A stretch of DNA of 64,000 nucleotides from Mesorhizobium sp. YM1C-6-2 (lineage in GTDB: Bacteria; Pseudomonadota; Alphaproteobacteria; Rhizobiales; Rhizobiaceae): positions 868,001 through 932,000 of the forward strand of contig NZ_RCIZ01000001.1 of the NCBI RefSeq assembly GCF_003666685.1, written 5' to 3'. Of the stretch, positions 1-9,407 are shown piece after piece. Each line of letters opens with the position of its first letter. The first letter of the stretch is position 1. The position numbers and the translations under genes were made by a program. The notes beneath the pieces were generated by a model, which saw nothing but the letters and a program-made list of their open reading frames with translations, was not told the origin of the DNA and searched no databases.

Positions 1-95
1 AAACGTCAATATTTTAGGGTGACGTTCCCCAAACGGCATAGGATAGCCTGATGAAGGCCGTCCGGCCCGCCGCAAGAACTGCCCTGGAGGAAGAC

Positions 96-1892
96 ATGCC
101 GACCTACGCGGCCCCCGTGCGCGACACGCTCTTTGTGCTCGACGACGTGCTCGGCTACCAGCGCTACTCCAACCTGCCGGGCTTTGCCGACGCTTCGCCG
201 GATGTGCTCGAGGCTATCCTCGCAGAGGCCGCGAAACTTGCCGAGAATGTCATCCAGCCCACCAATCGCGCCGGCGACCTCGAAGGCTGCGTGCGTCACG
301 ACGACGGCTCGGTGACGACACCCAAGGGTTTTCGCGAGGCCTTCGACGAATACCGGCAGGGCGGCTGGATGGGGCTCGCGGCTCCCGCCGAGCATGGCGG
401 TCAGGGCCTGCCCTATGCGGTCCACACCGCAGTCTCCGAATACATGATCTCCGGCAACATGGCGCTGATGATGTATGCCGGCCTCACCCAGGGGGCCATC
501 GCCGCGATCGTGACGCACGGCACCGACGAGCAGAAGGCGACCTGGCTGCCGAAGCTGGTCGAGGGCGGCTGGACCGGCACGATGAACCTCACCGAGCCGC
601 ATTGCGGCACCGATCTCGGCCTGCTGCGCACCAAGGCAGTCCCCAACGGCGACGGCAGCTACAGGATCTCCGGCCAGAAGATCTTCATCTCGGCCGGCGA
701 GCACGACATGGCCGGCAACATCGTGCATCTGGTGCTCGCCCGCATCGAGGGCGCGCCCGAGGGCACCAAGGGCATCTCGCTCTTCATCGTGCCGAAATTC
801 CTGCTCGACGCTGAAGGCGATCCGGGCGAGCGCAATGCCGTTTCCTGCGGCTCGATCGAGGAGAAGATGGGCATCCACGGCAACGCCACCTGCGTCATGA
901 ATTACGACGGCGCGACCGGCTGGCTGCTCGGCGAGGCCAATGGCGGCCTGAAGGCGATGTTCACCATGATGAACGAGGCGCGCCTCGGTGTCGGCCTGCA
1001 GGGGCTGGCGATGGGCGAAGCCGCCTATCAGGGCGCGGCAGCCTACGCCAGGGAGCGGCTTCAGGGCCGCTCGCTCTCCGGCCCGAAGGCGCCCGACAGG
1101 CCGGCCGACCCGATCATCGTGCACCCCGACATCCGCCGCTCGCTGATGACCATGAGGTCCTACAACGAGGCCGGCCGCGCGCTCGCTTTGTGGACGGCGC
1201 TGAAGTCGGACATCGCCCACCGCTCCGCCGACGATGGGGACCGCCAGGCGGCCGATGACGCGCTCGGCCTGCTGACCCCGATCGTCAAGGGCGTGCTCAC
1301 CGACAAGGGCTTCGAGCATGCGGTGATGGCGCAGCAGGTGTTCGGCGGCCACGGCTATATCGAGGAGCACGGCATGAGCCAGTTCGTGCGCGATGCCCGC
1401 ATCGCCATGATCTACGAGGGCGCCAACGGCATCCAGGCACTCGACCTCGTCGGCCGCAAGCTGCCGATGCATGGCGGCCGCGCCATCCAGGCCTTCTTCA
1501 AGGAGGTCGGCGAGTTCTGCGAGGAGAACCGCGCCGACGAAAACATGGCGCCCTTCACCAAGGCGCTGAAGAAAGGGCTGAACGACCTCCAGGCCGCGAC
1601 CATGTGGCTGGTGCAGAACGCCATGGCCAAGCCCGACAATGCGGGCGCTGCCTCGACCGACTTCATGCATCTCTTCGGCCTTGTGTCGCTGGGCTATATG
1701 TGGGCGCGGATGGTGAAGGCTGCGCAGGCCAAGCTCGCCAACGGCGCGGATGACGCTGCACCCTTCTACGAGAGCAAGGTCGTCACCGGCCGCTATTTCA
1801 TGGAGCGGGTGATGCCGGAGACCACGGCGCACCTCGCCCGCATCTCGACCGGCGCCGACACCATGATGGCGCTGCCGGCCGAGGCGTTTTGA
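96..1892 (+). CDS. Acyl-CoA dehydrogenase, long form with C-terminal extension
   Basis: A flavoprotein of 598 residues that should catalyse alpha,beta-dehydrogenation of an acyl-CoA, the first step of beta-oxidation. It has the acyl-CoA dehydrogenase layout: N-terminal helical part, a central strand domain with [13 protein letters not shown], and a C-terminal helical part with [21 protein letters not shown] and [13 protein letters not shown]. The extra C-terminal domain and the length near 600 residues match the long FadE/DmdC-like subfamily, so an unusual acyl or methylthio-acyl substrate is possible. I chose the ATG at 96 because GGAGG lies at 86-90; the in-frame ATG at 51 has no comparable site. 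It heads a co-directional fatty-acid oxidation cluster. Family is certain, substrate unknown. Confidence 0.93.
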   Translation: MPTYAAPVRDTLFVLDDVLGYQRYSNLPGFADASPDVLEAILAEAAKLAENVIQPTNRAGDLEGCVRHDDGSVTTPKGFREAFDEYRQGGWMGLAAPAEHGGQGLPYAVHTAVSEYMISGNMALMMYAGLTQGAIAAIVTHGTDEQKATWLPKLVEGGWTGTMNLTEPHCGTDLGLLRTKAVPNGDGSYRISGQKIFISAGEHDMAGNIVHLVLARIEGAPEGTKGISLFIVPKFLLDAEGDPGERNAVSCGSIEEKMGIHGNATCVMNYDGATGWLLGEANGGLKAMFTMMNEARLGVGLQGLAMGEAAYQGAAAYARERLQGRSLSGPKAPDRPADPIIVHPDIRRSLMTMRSYNEAGRALALWTALKSDIAHRSADDGDRQAADDALGLLTPIVKGVLTDKGFEHAVMAQQVFGGHGYIEEHGMSQFVRDARIAMIYEGANGIQALDLVGRKLPMHGGRAIQAFFKEVGEFCEENRADENMAPFTKALKKGLNDLQAATMWLVQNAMAKPDNAGAASTDFMHLFGLVSLGYMWARMVKAAQAKLANGADDAAPFYESKVVTGRYFMERVMPETTAHLARISTGADTMMALPAEAF

Positions 1893-1918
1893 GATTCCAC
1901 GAATAAAAGGGGGGAAGA

Positions 1919-2158
1919 ATGGCAACAAAGGGAGATTTGGTTGATTGGGTAGTGGAGGCTCTCAAAGCAGCGGGTGGAGCCGGCACTTTGCTCTATGTTG
2001 CAAAGTACATCTGGGAGCACCACGAAAAGGAGCTTCGTTCCACCGACCTGTTTTACACATGGCAGTACGACATGCGTTGGGCGGCGACCGAGTTGAGAAA
2101 GCGTGGAACGATGGTGCCTGCTGAAACTGATCGGCGCGGCAAATGGACCTTGAAGTGA
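1919..2158 (+). CDS. Small hypothetical protein, possible winged helix
   Basis: A 79-residue protein with a purine-rich ribosome site (AAAAGGGGGGAAG) just before the ATG. It has no signal peptide or membrane segment. Sequence such as LVDWVVEALKAAGG followed by WAATELRKRGTMVPAETD and a terminal GKWTLK looks like a small winged-helix fold with a final beta-wing, but this is a fold guess. Base composition is visibly less GC-rich than the acyl-CoA dehydrogenase genes on either side, and only four bases separate it from the next start. It may be an inserted small gene in the operon. Function unknown. Confidence 0.7.
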   Translation: MATKGDLVDWVVEALKAAGGAGTLLYVAKYIWEHHEKELRSTDLFYTWQYDMRWAATELRKRGTMVPAETDRRGKWTLK

Positions 2159-2162
2159 TTAA

Positions 2163-3332
2163 ATGACCACCCCAGCCGCCATCCTCGACCTGCCGCCCGC
2201 CGCCTGGCGAAGCGAGGATGTCGGCATGCTCTACGACATGGCGCATCGCTTCATGTCGGAAGAGATCCTTCCGCGCTACGACGAGTTCGAAGACAACGGT
2301 ATGGTCGACCGCGCGAGCTGGCGGAAGGCGGGCGCAGCCGGCCTGCTCTGCGCCTCGATGCCGGAGGAGTATGGCGGCGCGGGCGGCAGCTTCGCGCATG
2401 ACGCCGCGATCATCGAGGCGATCGGCCATGTCGGCGTCGACGGCTTCGGACTTGGGCTGCACAACGCCATCGTCGCGCCCTACATCCTCCGTTACGGCTC
2501 CGAGGAGCAGAAACGGAAATGGCTGCCGAGGCTTGCGACCGGCGAACTGATCGGCGCCATCGCCATGACCGAGCCGGGCGCCGGTTCCGATCTGCAGGGC
2601 GTCAGGACCCGCGCCGAAAAGGACGGCAACCGCTACCGCATCAACGGCCAGAAGACCTTCATCACCAACGGCCAGCTCGCCAATCTGATCATCGTGGTGA
2701 CCAAGACCGATCCGGAGAAGGGCGCCAAGGGCACCTCGCTGGTCGTCGTCGAGACCGACGAGGTCGAGGGTTTCGAGCGCGGCCGCAACCTCGACAAGAT
2801 CGGCATGAAGGCGAACGACACGTCGGAGCTATTCTTCAACGATGTCCGCGTGCCGACCGCCAACCTGCTCGGCAGCGAGGAAGGGCAGGGTTTCGTCCAG
2901 CTCATGGAGCAGCTGCCGCAGGAGCGGCTGATGGTCGGCACGTCGGCCGTCGCCATGGTCGAGCGGGCGCTCGCGCTGACCATCGCCTATGTCAAGGAGC
3001 GCAAGGCCTTCGGCCAGAGGATCGCCGATTTCCAGAACACCCAGTTCAAGCTCGCCGAGCTGAAGACCGAGGCCACCATCGGCAAGGTCTTCCACGACGA
3101 CTGCGTGGCGCGCCACCTGAAGAGCGGCCTCGACCCGGCGACCGCCTCGATGGCCAAATACTGGCTGTCGGAATTGCAGGGAAAAGTCGTCGACGAGTGC
3201 CTTCAACTCTTCGGCGGCTATGGCTACATGAATGAATATCCGATCGCGCGCATGTATCGCGACGCAAGGGTGCAGCGCATCTATGGCGGCACCAACGAAA
3301 TCATGAAGCTGCTGATCGCGCGCAGCCTCTGA
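2163..3332 (+). CDS. Acyl-CoA dehydrogenase, short/medium-chain type
   Basis: A 389-residue FAD-dependent acyl-CoA dehydrogenase, the usual length for the family. Signatures seen are AMTEPGAGSDLQGVRT (flavin and substrate region), YRINGQKTFITNGQLA, and the C-terminal LFGGYGYMNEYPIARMYRD with RIYGGTNEIMK. The mid-protein QLPQERLMVG also fits the family. It sits between the long acyl-CoA dehydrogenase and the thiolase genes, so beta-oxidation or branched-chain acyl-CoA breakdown is the likely role. Chain-length preference cannot be read from the sequence. The start is an ATG four bases after the preceding stop. Confidence 0.94.
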   Translation: MTTPAAILDLPPAAWRSEDVGMLYDMAHRFMSEEILPRYDEFEDNGMVDRASWRKAGAAGLLCASMPEEYGGAGGSFAHDAAIIEAIGHVGVDGFGLGLHNAIVAPYILRYGSEEQKRKWLPRLATGELIGAIAMTEPGAGSDLQGVRTRAEKDGNRYRINGQKTFITNGQLANLIIVVTKTDPEKGAKGTSLVVVETDEVEGFERGRNLDKIGMKANDTSELFFNDVRVPTANLLGSEEGQGFVQLMEQLPQERLMVGTSAVAMVERALALTIAYVKERKAFGQRIADFQNTQFKLAELKTEATIGKVFHDDCVARHLKSGLDPATASMAKYWLSELQGKVVDECLQLFGGYGYMNEYPIARMYRDARVQRIYGGTNEIMKLLIARSL

Positions 3333-3340
3333 GGACAGCC

Positions 3341-3826
3341 ATGTCAAACTATGTCGCTGAAATCGAGTGGACGGCCAACCCGGAAGAGGATTTCCGGTCC
3401 GGACGTTATTCGCGGGTTCATGAAATCTGCTTCGACAACGGGCTTTCCGTGCGGGCGTCCGCGTCACCGGGCGTCGTGCCGAAGCCCTATGCCGATCCGA
3501 CCGCTGTCGATCCGGAAGAACTCATGGTGGCAGCACTTTCCTCCTGCCACATGCTCTCGTTCCTCGATCTGGCCCGTCGCGCCGGCGTCACGGTGCTTGC
3601 CTATCACGATGCGGCAGAAGGCATTCTGGAGAAGAGCGCGGAAGGCCGCGTCGCGCTGACCAAAGTGACGCTGCGGCCCCGCATTGATTGCGATGCCGAC
3701 CGCGCCACGCTCGATGAACTGCATCACAAGGCGCATGACGTCTGCTTCATCGCCAATTCCGTCCGGACCGACGTGCGTGTCGAGCCCGTGTTCGAACCTG
3801 CAAGAAAGGAAGCACGTCATGGCTGA
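3341..3826 (+). CDS. OsmC/Ohr-family thiol peroxidase-like protein
   Basis: A 161-residue OsmC-like protein. The family reduces organic hydroperoxides using two cysteines on neighbouring helices. Here the first lies in VAALSSCHMLSFLDLARRAG and the second in HHKAHDVCFIANSV, with the usual spacing and a preceding DPEELMVAAL stretch. It follows the acyl-CoA dehydrogenase by eight bases and its end overlaps the thiolase start by eight bases, so it is translated as part of the fatty-acid operon. A role in clearing lipid peroxides made during fatty-acid oxidation is plausible but inferred. Confidence 0.88.
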   Translation: MSNYVAEIEWTANPEEDFRSGRYSRVHEICFDNGLSVRASASPGVVPKPYADPTAVDPEELMVAALSSCHMLSFLDLARRAGVTVLAYHDAAEGILEKSAEGRVALTKVTLRPRIDCDADRATLDELHHKAHDVCFIANSVRTDVRVEPVFEPARKEARHG

Positions 3827-5027
3827 AGCCTATGTCTATGACGCCGTTCGCACGCCGCGCGGCCGCGGCAAGAAGGATGGCGCGCTGCACGAAGTGCCAG
3901 CGGTTCGTCTCGGCGCCAGGGTGCTGGAGTCGCTGCGCGACCGCAACGGGCTGGACACCGGCACCGTCGACGACATCATCTTCGGCTGCGTCGATCCGGT
4001 CGGCGAGGCGGGCGCGGTGATCCCGCGCGCCGCCGCCTTCGAGGCCGGTTACGACACCAAGGCGCCGGGCATGCAGATCTCCCGCTTCTGCGCCAGCGGC
4101 CTCGACGCCATCAATTTCGGCGCGGCCAAGATCGTCCAGGGTGCCGACGACATCGTGATCGCCGGCGGCGTCGAATCGATGAGCCGCGTCGGCATGGGCA
4201 TGTCGGGCGGCGCCTGGTTCATGGACCCATCGGTCGGCCTGCCGGCCTGGTTCGTGCCGCAGGGCATCTCGGCCGACCTCATCGCCACCAAATACGGCTT
4301 CTCCCGCGACGACGTCGACGCCTATGCGGTGGAGAGCCAGAAGCGTGCCGGCAAAGCGTGGGACGAGGGCCGCTTCAAGAATTCCGTCATCCCGATCAAG
4401 GACCAGAACGGGCTGATGATCCTCGACCGCGACGAGCACATGCGACCGACCACGGACATGCAGGCGCTGGCCTCGCTCAATCCCTCCTTCGTCATGCCCG
4501 GCGAGATGGGCGGCTTCGATGCGGTCGCCGTGCAGAAGCATCCCGAGATCGAGGAGGTGAACCACGTCCACCATGCCGGCAATTCGTCCGGCATCGTCGA
4601 CGGCGCCGCCGGCGTGCTGCTCGGATCGAAGAAGGGCGGCAGGATGATGGGCCTGAAGCCGCGCGCCAGAATCCGCGCCTTCGCCAACATCGGCTCCGAG
4701 CCGGTGCTGATGCTGACGGGCCCAGTCGACGTGACGGAAAAACTCCTGAAGCGCGCGAAGATGAAGCTGTCGGACATCGACCTCTTCGAGCTCAACGAGG
4801 CCTTCGCCTCGGTGGTGCTGCGCTACATGCAGGCTTTCGACATCCCGCACGACAGGATCAACGTGAATGGCGGCGCCATCGCCATGGGCCATCCGCTCGG
4901 CGCGACCGGCGCGATGATCTTCGGCACGGTGCTCGATGAGCTGGAACGGCGCGACCTCAACACGGCGCTGGTGACGCTCTGCATCGGCGCCGGCATGGGA
5001 ACCGCGACCATCATCGAGCGGGTGTAG
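3819..5027 (+). CDS. Acetyl-CoA C-acyltransferase (thiolase)
   Basis: A 402-residue thiolase that cleaves 3-ketoacyl-CoA to acetyl-CoA and a shortened acyl-CoA, the last step of beta-oxidation. The nucleophilic cysteine is Cys91 in [11 protein letters not shown]. The catalytic histidine lies in [15 protein letters not shown] and the second cysteine in [13 protein letters not shown] start it at the ATG at 3819 ([17 protein letters not shown]), which overlaps the OsmC gene end and matches the normal thiolase N-terminus; a longer upstream reading would only translate the OsmC gene in another frame. It pairs functionally with the hydratase/dehydrogenase encoded at 5702. A fadI/fadA type is likely. 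Confidence 0.95.
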   Translation: MAEAYVYDAVRTPRGRGKKDGALHEVPAVRLGARVLESLRDRNGLDTGTVDDIIFGCVDPVGEAGAVIPRAAAFEAGYDTKAPGMQISRFCASGLDAINFGAAKIVQGADDIVIAGGVESMSRVGMGMSGGAWFMDPSVGLPAWFVPQGISADLIATKYGFSRDDVDAYAVESQKRAGKAWDEGRFKNSVIPIKDQNGLMILDRDEHMRPTTDMQALASLNPSFVMPGEMGGFDAVAVQKHPEIEEVNHVHHAGNSSGIVDGAAGVLLGSKKGGRMMGLKPRARIRAFANIGSEPVLMLTGPVDVTEKLLKRAKMKLSDIDLFELNEAFASVVLRYMQAFDIPHDRINVNGGAIAMGHPLGATGAMIFGTVLDELERRDLNTALVTLCIGAGMGTATIIERV

Positions 5028-5036
5028 GAGAAGGCC

Positions 5037-5705
5037 ATGTACATCCCCCAGCAGTTCCGTGAGGAGCGCCGCGACGTGCTGGTTGCGGCGATGCGCGACA
5101 TCCAGTTCGCAGCGATTGTCACGCCGGGGCCTGACGGGCTCTGTGCCACCCACGCTCCGGTCGTCGTGCGCGAGGAAGGCGACGGGCTGCTGCTCGAGTT
5201 CCATGTCGCTCGCGGCAATCCGCACTGGCAGCTTGCCGGCGCGCAGTCGATGGTCATCTTCCAGGGGCCGCAGGCCTATATCCACCCCGGCTGGTATGCC
5301 AGCAAGGCCGAGCATGGTCGCGTCGTTCCAACCTGGACCTACGTCATGGTGCATGCGCATGGCAGGCTGGAAACGATCGAGACACCGGCGGAACTGCTCG
5401 CCCATCTGGTGGCGCTGACCGACCGGAACGAGGCCGGGCGCACGATGCCCTGGGCCGTCTCGGACGCCCCGGAGAAATACATCGACGGCATGACAAGGGC
5501 GATCGTCGGCCTGCGCCTGACGGTCGAGCGGTTGGAAGGCAGCTGGAAGCTCAACCAGCACAAGTCGGACGGCGATCGCCGGGGCGTGCAATCCGGGCTG
5601 GCGACCGAGACCGCCGAGAATTCGCAGTCGATCTCGACGTTGATGCGCGACCTCGAACAGGCGAGGGCCGCCGCAGCTGACAAGCAGAAGGTGAATCCGA
5701 CATGA
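5037..5705 (+). CDS. PaiB-like FMN-binding protein
   Basis: A 222-residue member of the PaiB family (FMN-binding split-barrel proteins first named as negative regulators in Bacillus). The opening [15 protein letters not shown], the central [17 protein letters not shown] and the later WKLNQHKS are typical. The fold binds flavin, and whether it regulates transcription or acts as a reductase is unresolved for the family. It lies between thiolase and the multifunctional enzyme genes and overlaps the latter by four bases (ATGA), so it is translationally coupled to beta-oxidation genes. Confidence 0.85.
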   Translation: MYIPQQFREERRDVLVAAMRDIQFAAIVTPGPDGLCATHAPVVVREEGDGLLLEFHVARGNPHWQLAGAQSMVIFQGPQAYIHPGWYASKAEHGRVVPTWTYVMVHAHGRLETIETPAELLAHLVALTDRNEAGRTMPWAVSDAPEKYIDGMTRAIVGLRLTVERLEGSWKLNQHKSDGDRRGVQSGLATETAENSQSISTLMRDLEQARAAAADKQKVNPT

Positions 5706-7921
5706 GCTACAAGAACTTCACGGTCGACACCGACGCCGACGGCATTGCGCTTGTCACCTGGGACATGCCCGACCGTTCGATGAACGTCTTCACCGAGGAG
5801 GTGATGGACGAGTTCGAGACGATCATCGAGCGGGTGGCTGCGGACGCGGGCATCAAGGGCGCGGTCTTCACCTCGGGCAAGGAGACCTTCTCCGGCGGCG
5901 CCGATCTCGGCATGCTGCAGAAGATGCTGGGCGTCTTCCATGCGGAAAAGGCGAAGGACCCGGAGAAGGCGACGAAGCTGCTCTTCGACGGGGCCGGCCG
6001 CATGGGCTGGCTGTGGCGCAAGCTCGAGACATCGGGCAAACCCTGGGTGTCTGCGATCAACGGCACCTGCATGGGCGGCGCCTTCGAACTGTCGCTCGCC
6101 TGCCATGGCCGGGTCGCCGCCGACGGCGACAAGGTCCGCATGGCGCTGCCCGAGGTGAAGGTAGGCATCTTCCCCGGGGCCGGCGGATCGCAGCGCGTGC
6201 CCAGGCTGACCGACCAGCAGCAGGCGCTGCAGATGCTGACCTCGGGCCAGACGCTCACCCCGCAGAAGGCGAAGGCCATGGGCCTGATCCACGAGATCGC
6301 GCCGGCTGACAGACTGGTCGAGACGGCGAAGGCGATGATCAGAAACGGCCTGAAGCCGGTCGCCCCCTGGGACGATAAGGGTTTCAAGCTGCCGGGCGGC
6401 CCGATCTATTCGGCGGTCGGCGCCAACCTCTGGCCGCCGGCGATCGCCATCCTGCGCCGCGAGACCTATGGCAACTATCCCGCCGCCGCCGCGATCCTGA
6501 AATGCGTCTACGAAGGCCTGCTGGTGCCCTTCGATACCGCGCTCCGCATCGAGCAGCGCTATTTCACCGAGATATTGCAGTCGAAGGAAGCCGCGGCGAT
6601 GATCCGCTCGCTCTTCGTCTCGCTCCAGGAGCTCAACAAGGGCGCGCGCCGTCCTGCCGACATTCCCGAGACAAGGCTCACCAAGATCGGCGTTATCGGC
6701 GCCGGCTTCATGGGCGCGGGCATCGCCTATGTCACCGCCAAGGCCGGCATCCCGGTCGTGCTCATCGACCGCGACATGGCGGCGGCCGAGAAGGGCAAGG
6801 CCCATTCGGACGGGCTGATTTCCGACGCGGTGAAGAAGGGCCGCGCCAAGCCTGAGGAAAAGGAAAAACTCCTGTCGCTGATCACGCCGTCGGCCGATTA
6901 CGCCGATCTCGAAGGCGCCGACCTCGTCATCGAGGCGGTGTTCGAGGATTCCGAGGTGAAGAAGGCGACGACCGAGAAGGCCGAGGCCGTGCTGAAATCA
7001 GGCGCGATCTTCGCTTCCAACACATCGACCATCCCGATCACCGCGCTGGCGAAGAACTCCGTTCGGCCGAAGGATTTCGTCGGCATCCATTTCTTCTCAC
7101 CGGTCGACCGCATGATGCTGGTCGAAATCATCCTCGGCAAGAAGACCGAAAAGAAGGCGCTGGCCGTGGCGATCGATTATGCCCGCGCGATCAAGAAAAC
7201 GCCGGTGGTCGTCAACGACACGCGCGGCTTCTACGTCAACCGCTGCGTGCTGCGCTACATGTCGGAAGCCTACAAGATGCTGATCGAAGGCGTGCCGGCG
7301 CCGATGATCGAGAACGCCGCGCGCGCCGCCGGCATGCCGGTCGGCCCGCTTGCGCTTGCCGACGAGATCGCGGTCGACCTTGCGCAGAAGATCATGAAGC
7401 AGACGATCCGCGACCTCGGCGAGAAGGCGGTCGACCCCGAGCAGGTGAAGCTCATCGACACGCTGGTCGACAAGCACGATCGGCGTGGCCGCAAGAACGG
7501 CAAGGGATTCTACGACTATCCGGCCAAGCCGGCCAAGAAGAAGCTGTGGCCCGGCCTCAAGGACCTCTATCCGCAGAAGCGGGCCGAGGACGTCGACTAT
7601 GAGGAGCTGAAGCGGCGCTTCCTCGTCACCATCGCGCTGGAGGCGGCGCGCGTCATGGAGGAGGGCATCGTCACCGATCCGCGGGAAGCCGATGTCGGCT
7701 CGATCCTCGCCTTCGGCTTCGCGCCTTTCACCGGTGGCGCGCTCTCCTACATCGACGGCATCGGCGCCAAGGATTTCGTCGCCGTCGCCAAGGCGCTGCA
7801 GAAGAAATATGGCGCGGAGTTCAAGCCGCCGAAGCTTCTCATCGACATGGCTGCGAAGGGCGAGACCTTCTACCAGCGCTTCGACCCCTACGCGAAGAAC
7901 GGCGAACGCAAGGCGGCATAG
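5702..7921 (+). CDS. fadJ: Multifunctional enoyl-CoA hydratase / 3-hydroxyacyl-CoA dehydrogenase
   Basis: A 739-residue fusion for the two middle steps of beta-oxidation. The N-terminal third is a crotonase domain with NGTCMGGAFELSLACHGRV and FPGAGGSQRVPRL. Near residue 325 an NAD-binding Rossmann start, KIGVIGAGFMGAGIAYV, opens the dehydrogenase domain, with IHFFSPVDRMMLVEII and VVVNDTRGFYVNR following, and a doubled C-terminal helical domain. Length and order match FadJ/FadB. It is the last gene of the tight cluster and is followed by a palindromic repeat that may act as a transcription stop. The FadJ rather than FadB label is a best guess. Confidence 0.94.
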   Translation: MSYKNFTVDTDADGIALVTWDMPDRSMNVFTEEVMDEFETIIERVAADAGIKGAVFTSGKETFSGGADLGMLQKMLGVFHAEKAKDPEKATKLLFDGAGRMGWLWRKLETSGKPWVSAINGTCMGGAFELSLACHGRVAADGDKVRMALPEVKVGIFPGAGGSQRVPRLTDQQQALQMLTSGQTLTPQKAKAMGLIHEIAPADRLVETAKAMIRNGLKPVAPWDDKGFKLPGGPIYSAVGANLWPPAIAILRRETYGNYPAAAAILKCVYEGLLVPFDTALRIEQRYFTEILQSKEAAAMIRSLFVSLQELNKGARRPADIPETRLTKIGVIGAGFMGAGIAYVTAKAGIPVVLIDRDMAAAEKGKAHSDGLISDAVKKGRAKPEEKEKLLSLITPSADYADLEGADLVIEAVFEDSEVKKATTEKAEAVLKSGAIFASNTSTIPITALAKNSVRPKDFVGIHFFSPVDRMMLVEIILGKKTEKKALAVAIDYARAIKKTPVVVNDTRGFYVNRCVLRYMSEAYKMLIEGVPAPMIENAARAAGMPVGPLALADEIAVDLAQKIMKQTIRDLGEKAVDPEQVKLIDTLVDKHDRRGRKNGKGFYDYPAKPAKKKLWPGLKDLYPQKRAEDVDYEELKRRFLVTIALEAARVMEEGIVTDPREADVGSILAFGFAPFTGGALSYIDGIGAKDFVAVAKALQKKYGAEFKPPKLLIDMAAKGETFYQRFDPYAKNGERKAA

Positions 7922-7930
7922 TTCAGCGTT

Positions 7931-8052
7931 CCTCTCCCCGTTCACGGGGAGAGGATGCCGGCAGGCAGGTGAGGGGCGGAGCCGCTTTCGAAGGTTCGCG
8001 CTGCCCCTCAGCCAACCCTTCAGCCACCTTCTCCCTGTAACGGGGAGGAGGA
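7931..8052. repeat. REP-like palindromic intergenic repeat
   Basis: The gap after the multifunctional enzyme gene holds nested inverted repeats. The left part is a perfect 10-bp stem, CCTCTCCCCG at 7931-7940 and CGGGGAGAGG at 7945-7954, with a TTCA loop. Further in, GTGAGGGGC and GCCCCTCA face each other, and the right end (8029-8050) again carries a CTCCCTG...CGGGGAG pair. This resembles the short palindromic intergenic elements common in rhizobial genomes. It may also terminate transcription of the upstream operon. Confidence 0.7.
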
Positions 8053-8064
8053 AAGGAGCTTCCA

Positions 8065-8622
8065 ATGTATGTCTGGCTCCGTTTTGCCCGCATGGCGGCA
8101 ACGGCAAGCAAGCGCGGTCCCTATCGCCCGGGCGGCGAGAGCCGCCTTTCGTTCCGCTGTCTGCCGACCGACATCGACTTCAACCTGCACCTCAACAATG
8201 CACGTTACCTGATGCTCGCCGACCTCGGCCGGGTCGACATCTTCTTCCGCTCCGGCCTGTTCGCGCTGATGCGGCGGCGCAACTGGGCGCCGATGCTCGG
8301 CGGCGTGCAGACGGCCTTCGTGCGCGAGGTCAGGCTCTGGCAGCGCTTCGACGTCGTCTCGTCGATCGAGACCTGGGAAGGCACGCAGGTCATCGGCAAG
8401 CATCAGTTCGTCCATGAGAACGGCGAGGTCGCCGCCCTCGTGCTCACCACCGCCGGCGTCTACGACCGCACCGCGCGGCGCTTCGTCGACATGGGCGAGG
8501 TGATCCGAGAACTGGGCTACGAGGTGACCGCGCGCCCGCCGAACGAGGCGGAGAAAGCTTTCATTACCTCCCATGCCAGCCTGCGCGCGGCGGCGAAGGA
8601 AGGGAGGATGCTGAAAGATTGA
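8065..8622 (+). CDS. Acyl-CoA thioesterase, hot-dog fold (4HBT family)
   Basis: A 185-residue thioesterase-like protein. The sequence CLPTDIDFNLHLNNARYL is the usual hot-dog signature in which the Asp and Asn/His-rich loop line the active site, followed by LADLGRVDIFFRSGL. It probably hydrolyses an acyl-CoA. Being just downstream of the beta-oxidation operon, a role in releasing acyl-CoA pools is likely, although the repeat between them suggests its own transcription. The ATG has GGAGGAAAGGAG upstream. Substrate unknown. Confidence 0.85.
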   Translation: MYVWLRFARMAATASKRGPYRPGGESRLSFRCLPTDIDFNLHLNNARYLMLADLGRVDIFFRSGLFALMRRRNWAPMLGGVQTAFVREVRLWQRFDVVSSIETWEGTQVIGKHQFVHENGEVAALVLTTAGVYDRTARRFVDMGEVIRELGYEVTARPPNEAEKAFITSHASLRAAAKEGRMLKD

Positions 8623-8726
8623 TTCTGCCGGGCGAACTGACGTGGGATAGGCATATTTCGTCTGGACAGGCCCCGGCGGGCGGTCTAGAACGCCAAGGTA
8701 TTTTTTCCTCTTGAAGGAGACGAGCC

Positions 8727-9380
8727 ATGCTCTCGCATGAGCGCGTCTGGGCTGCGATCGACGCCTTGGCCGCGCGTTATTCGCTTTCGGCTTCCGGTCT
8801 CGCCAAGCGCGCCGGCCTCGATTCCACGGCCTTCAACAAGTCGAAGCGGCAGTCGGCCGATGGGCGTCCCCGCTGGCCGTCGACGGAATCGCTCGCCAAG
8901 ATCATCGAGGCGACGAATTCGTCGCTCGACGAACTTTTCGCGCTGATCGAAGGTAAACCCTCGCGCTCCGCCGCAACGCCGCTGCCGGTGCAGGCTTCGA
9001 CCGTGCCGTTGATCGGCTTCGCACAGGCGGGCGCCGGCGGCTTCTTCGACGACGCCGGCTTTCCGGCCGGGCAAGGCTGGGACCTGATCGAGCTTCCGGC
9101 GGCGGCGGGCGAGGGCTCCTATGCGCTCGAGGTGCAGGGCGATTCCATGCTGCCGCTCTACCGTCACGGCGACATGCTCGTCGTGCAGCCCAACGCCGCC
9201 GTGCGCAAGGGCGACCGCGTGGTGGTCAAGACGACCTCCGGCGAGGTGATGGCCAAGGTGCTGGAGAAGCGCACGACGACAACAGTCGATCTCGTCTCGC
9301 TGAACCCCGACCATCCGCACCGGCGGCTTGCCGCAAGCGAGGTCGAGTGGCTGGCCCGCATCGTCTGGGCGAGCCAGTAG
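8727..9380 (+). CDS. LexA-like HTH regulator with S24 self-cleavage domain
   Basis: A 217-residue regulator. The N-terminal 75 residues form an HTH (ARYSLSASGLAKRAGLD); the C-terminal half is an S24 peptidase domain. The scissile pair appears as Ala101-Gly102 in GFAQAGAGG. The catalytic serine is Ser140 in VQGDSMLPLYRHGD and the lysine Lys177 in GEVMAKVLE; the 37-residue spacing equals that of E. coli LexA (Ser119, Lys156). Family knowledge predicts RecA-stimulated autocleavage or a related stress switch. It is separate from the usual lexA and more like phage C1-type or chromosomal S24 regulators. GGAG at 8716-8719 supports the start. Confidence 0.88.
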   Translation: MLSHERVWAAIDALAARYSLSASGLAKRAGLDSTAFNKSKRQSADGRPRWPSTESLAKIIEATNSSLDELFALIEGKPSRSAATPLPVQASTVPLIGFAQAGAGGFFDDAGFPAGQGWDLIELPAAAGEGSYALEVQGDSMLPLYRHGDMLVVQPNAAVRKGDRVVVKTTSGEVMAKVLEKRTTTTVDLVSLNPDHPHRRLAASEVEWLARIVWASQ

Positions 9381-9407
9381 GCGGCGACCCGGCATGAAGG
9401 TACACCG

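Noticed and set aside
6-1928. A 640-codon minus-strand frame across the first gene
   Set aside because: It is the antisense of a clear acyl-CoA dehydrogenase gene; the His/Ala/Gly-rich product has no recognisable domain. Similar antisense frames over thiolase, lysK, the ABC gene, PhoR and GcrA were discarded for the same reason.
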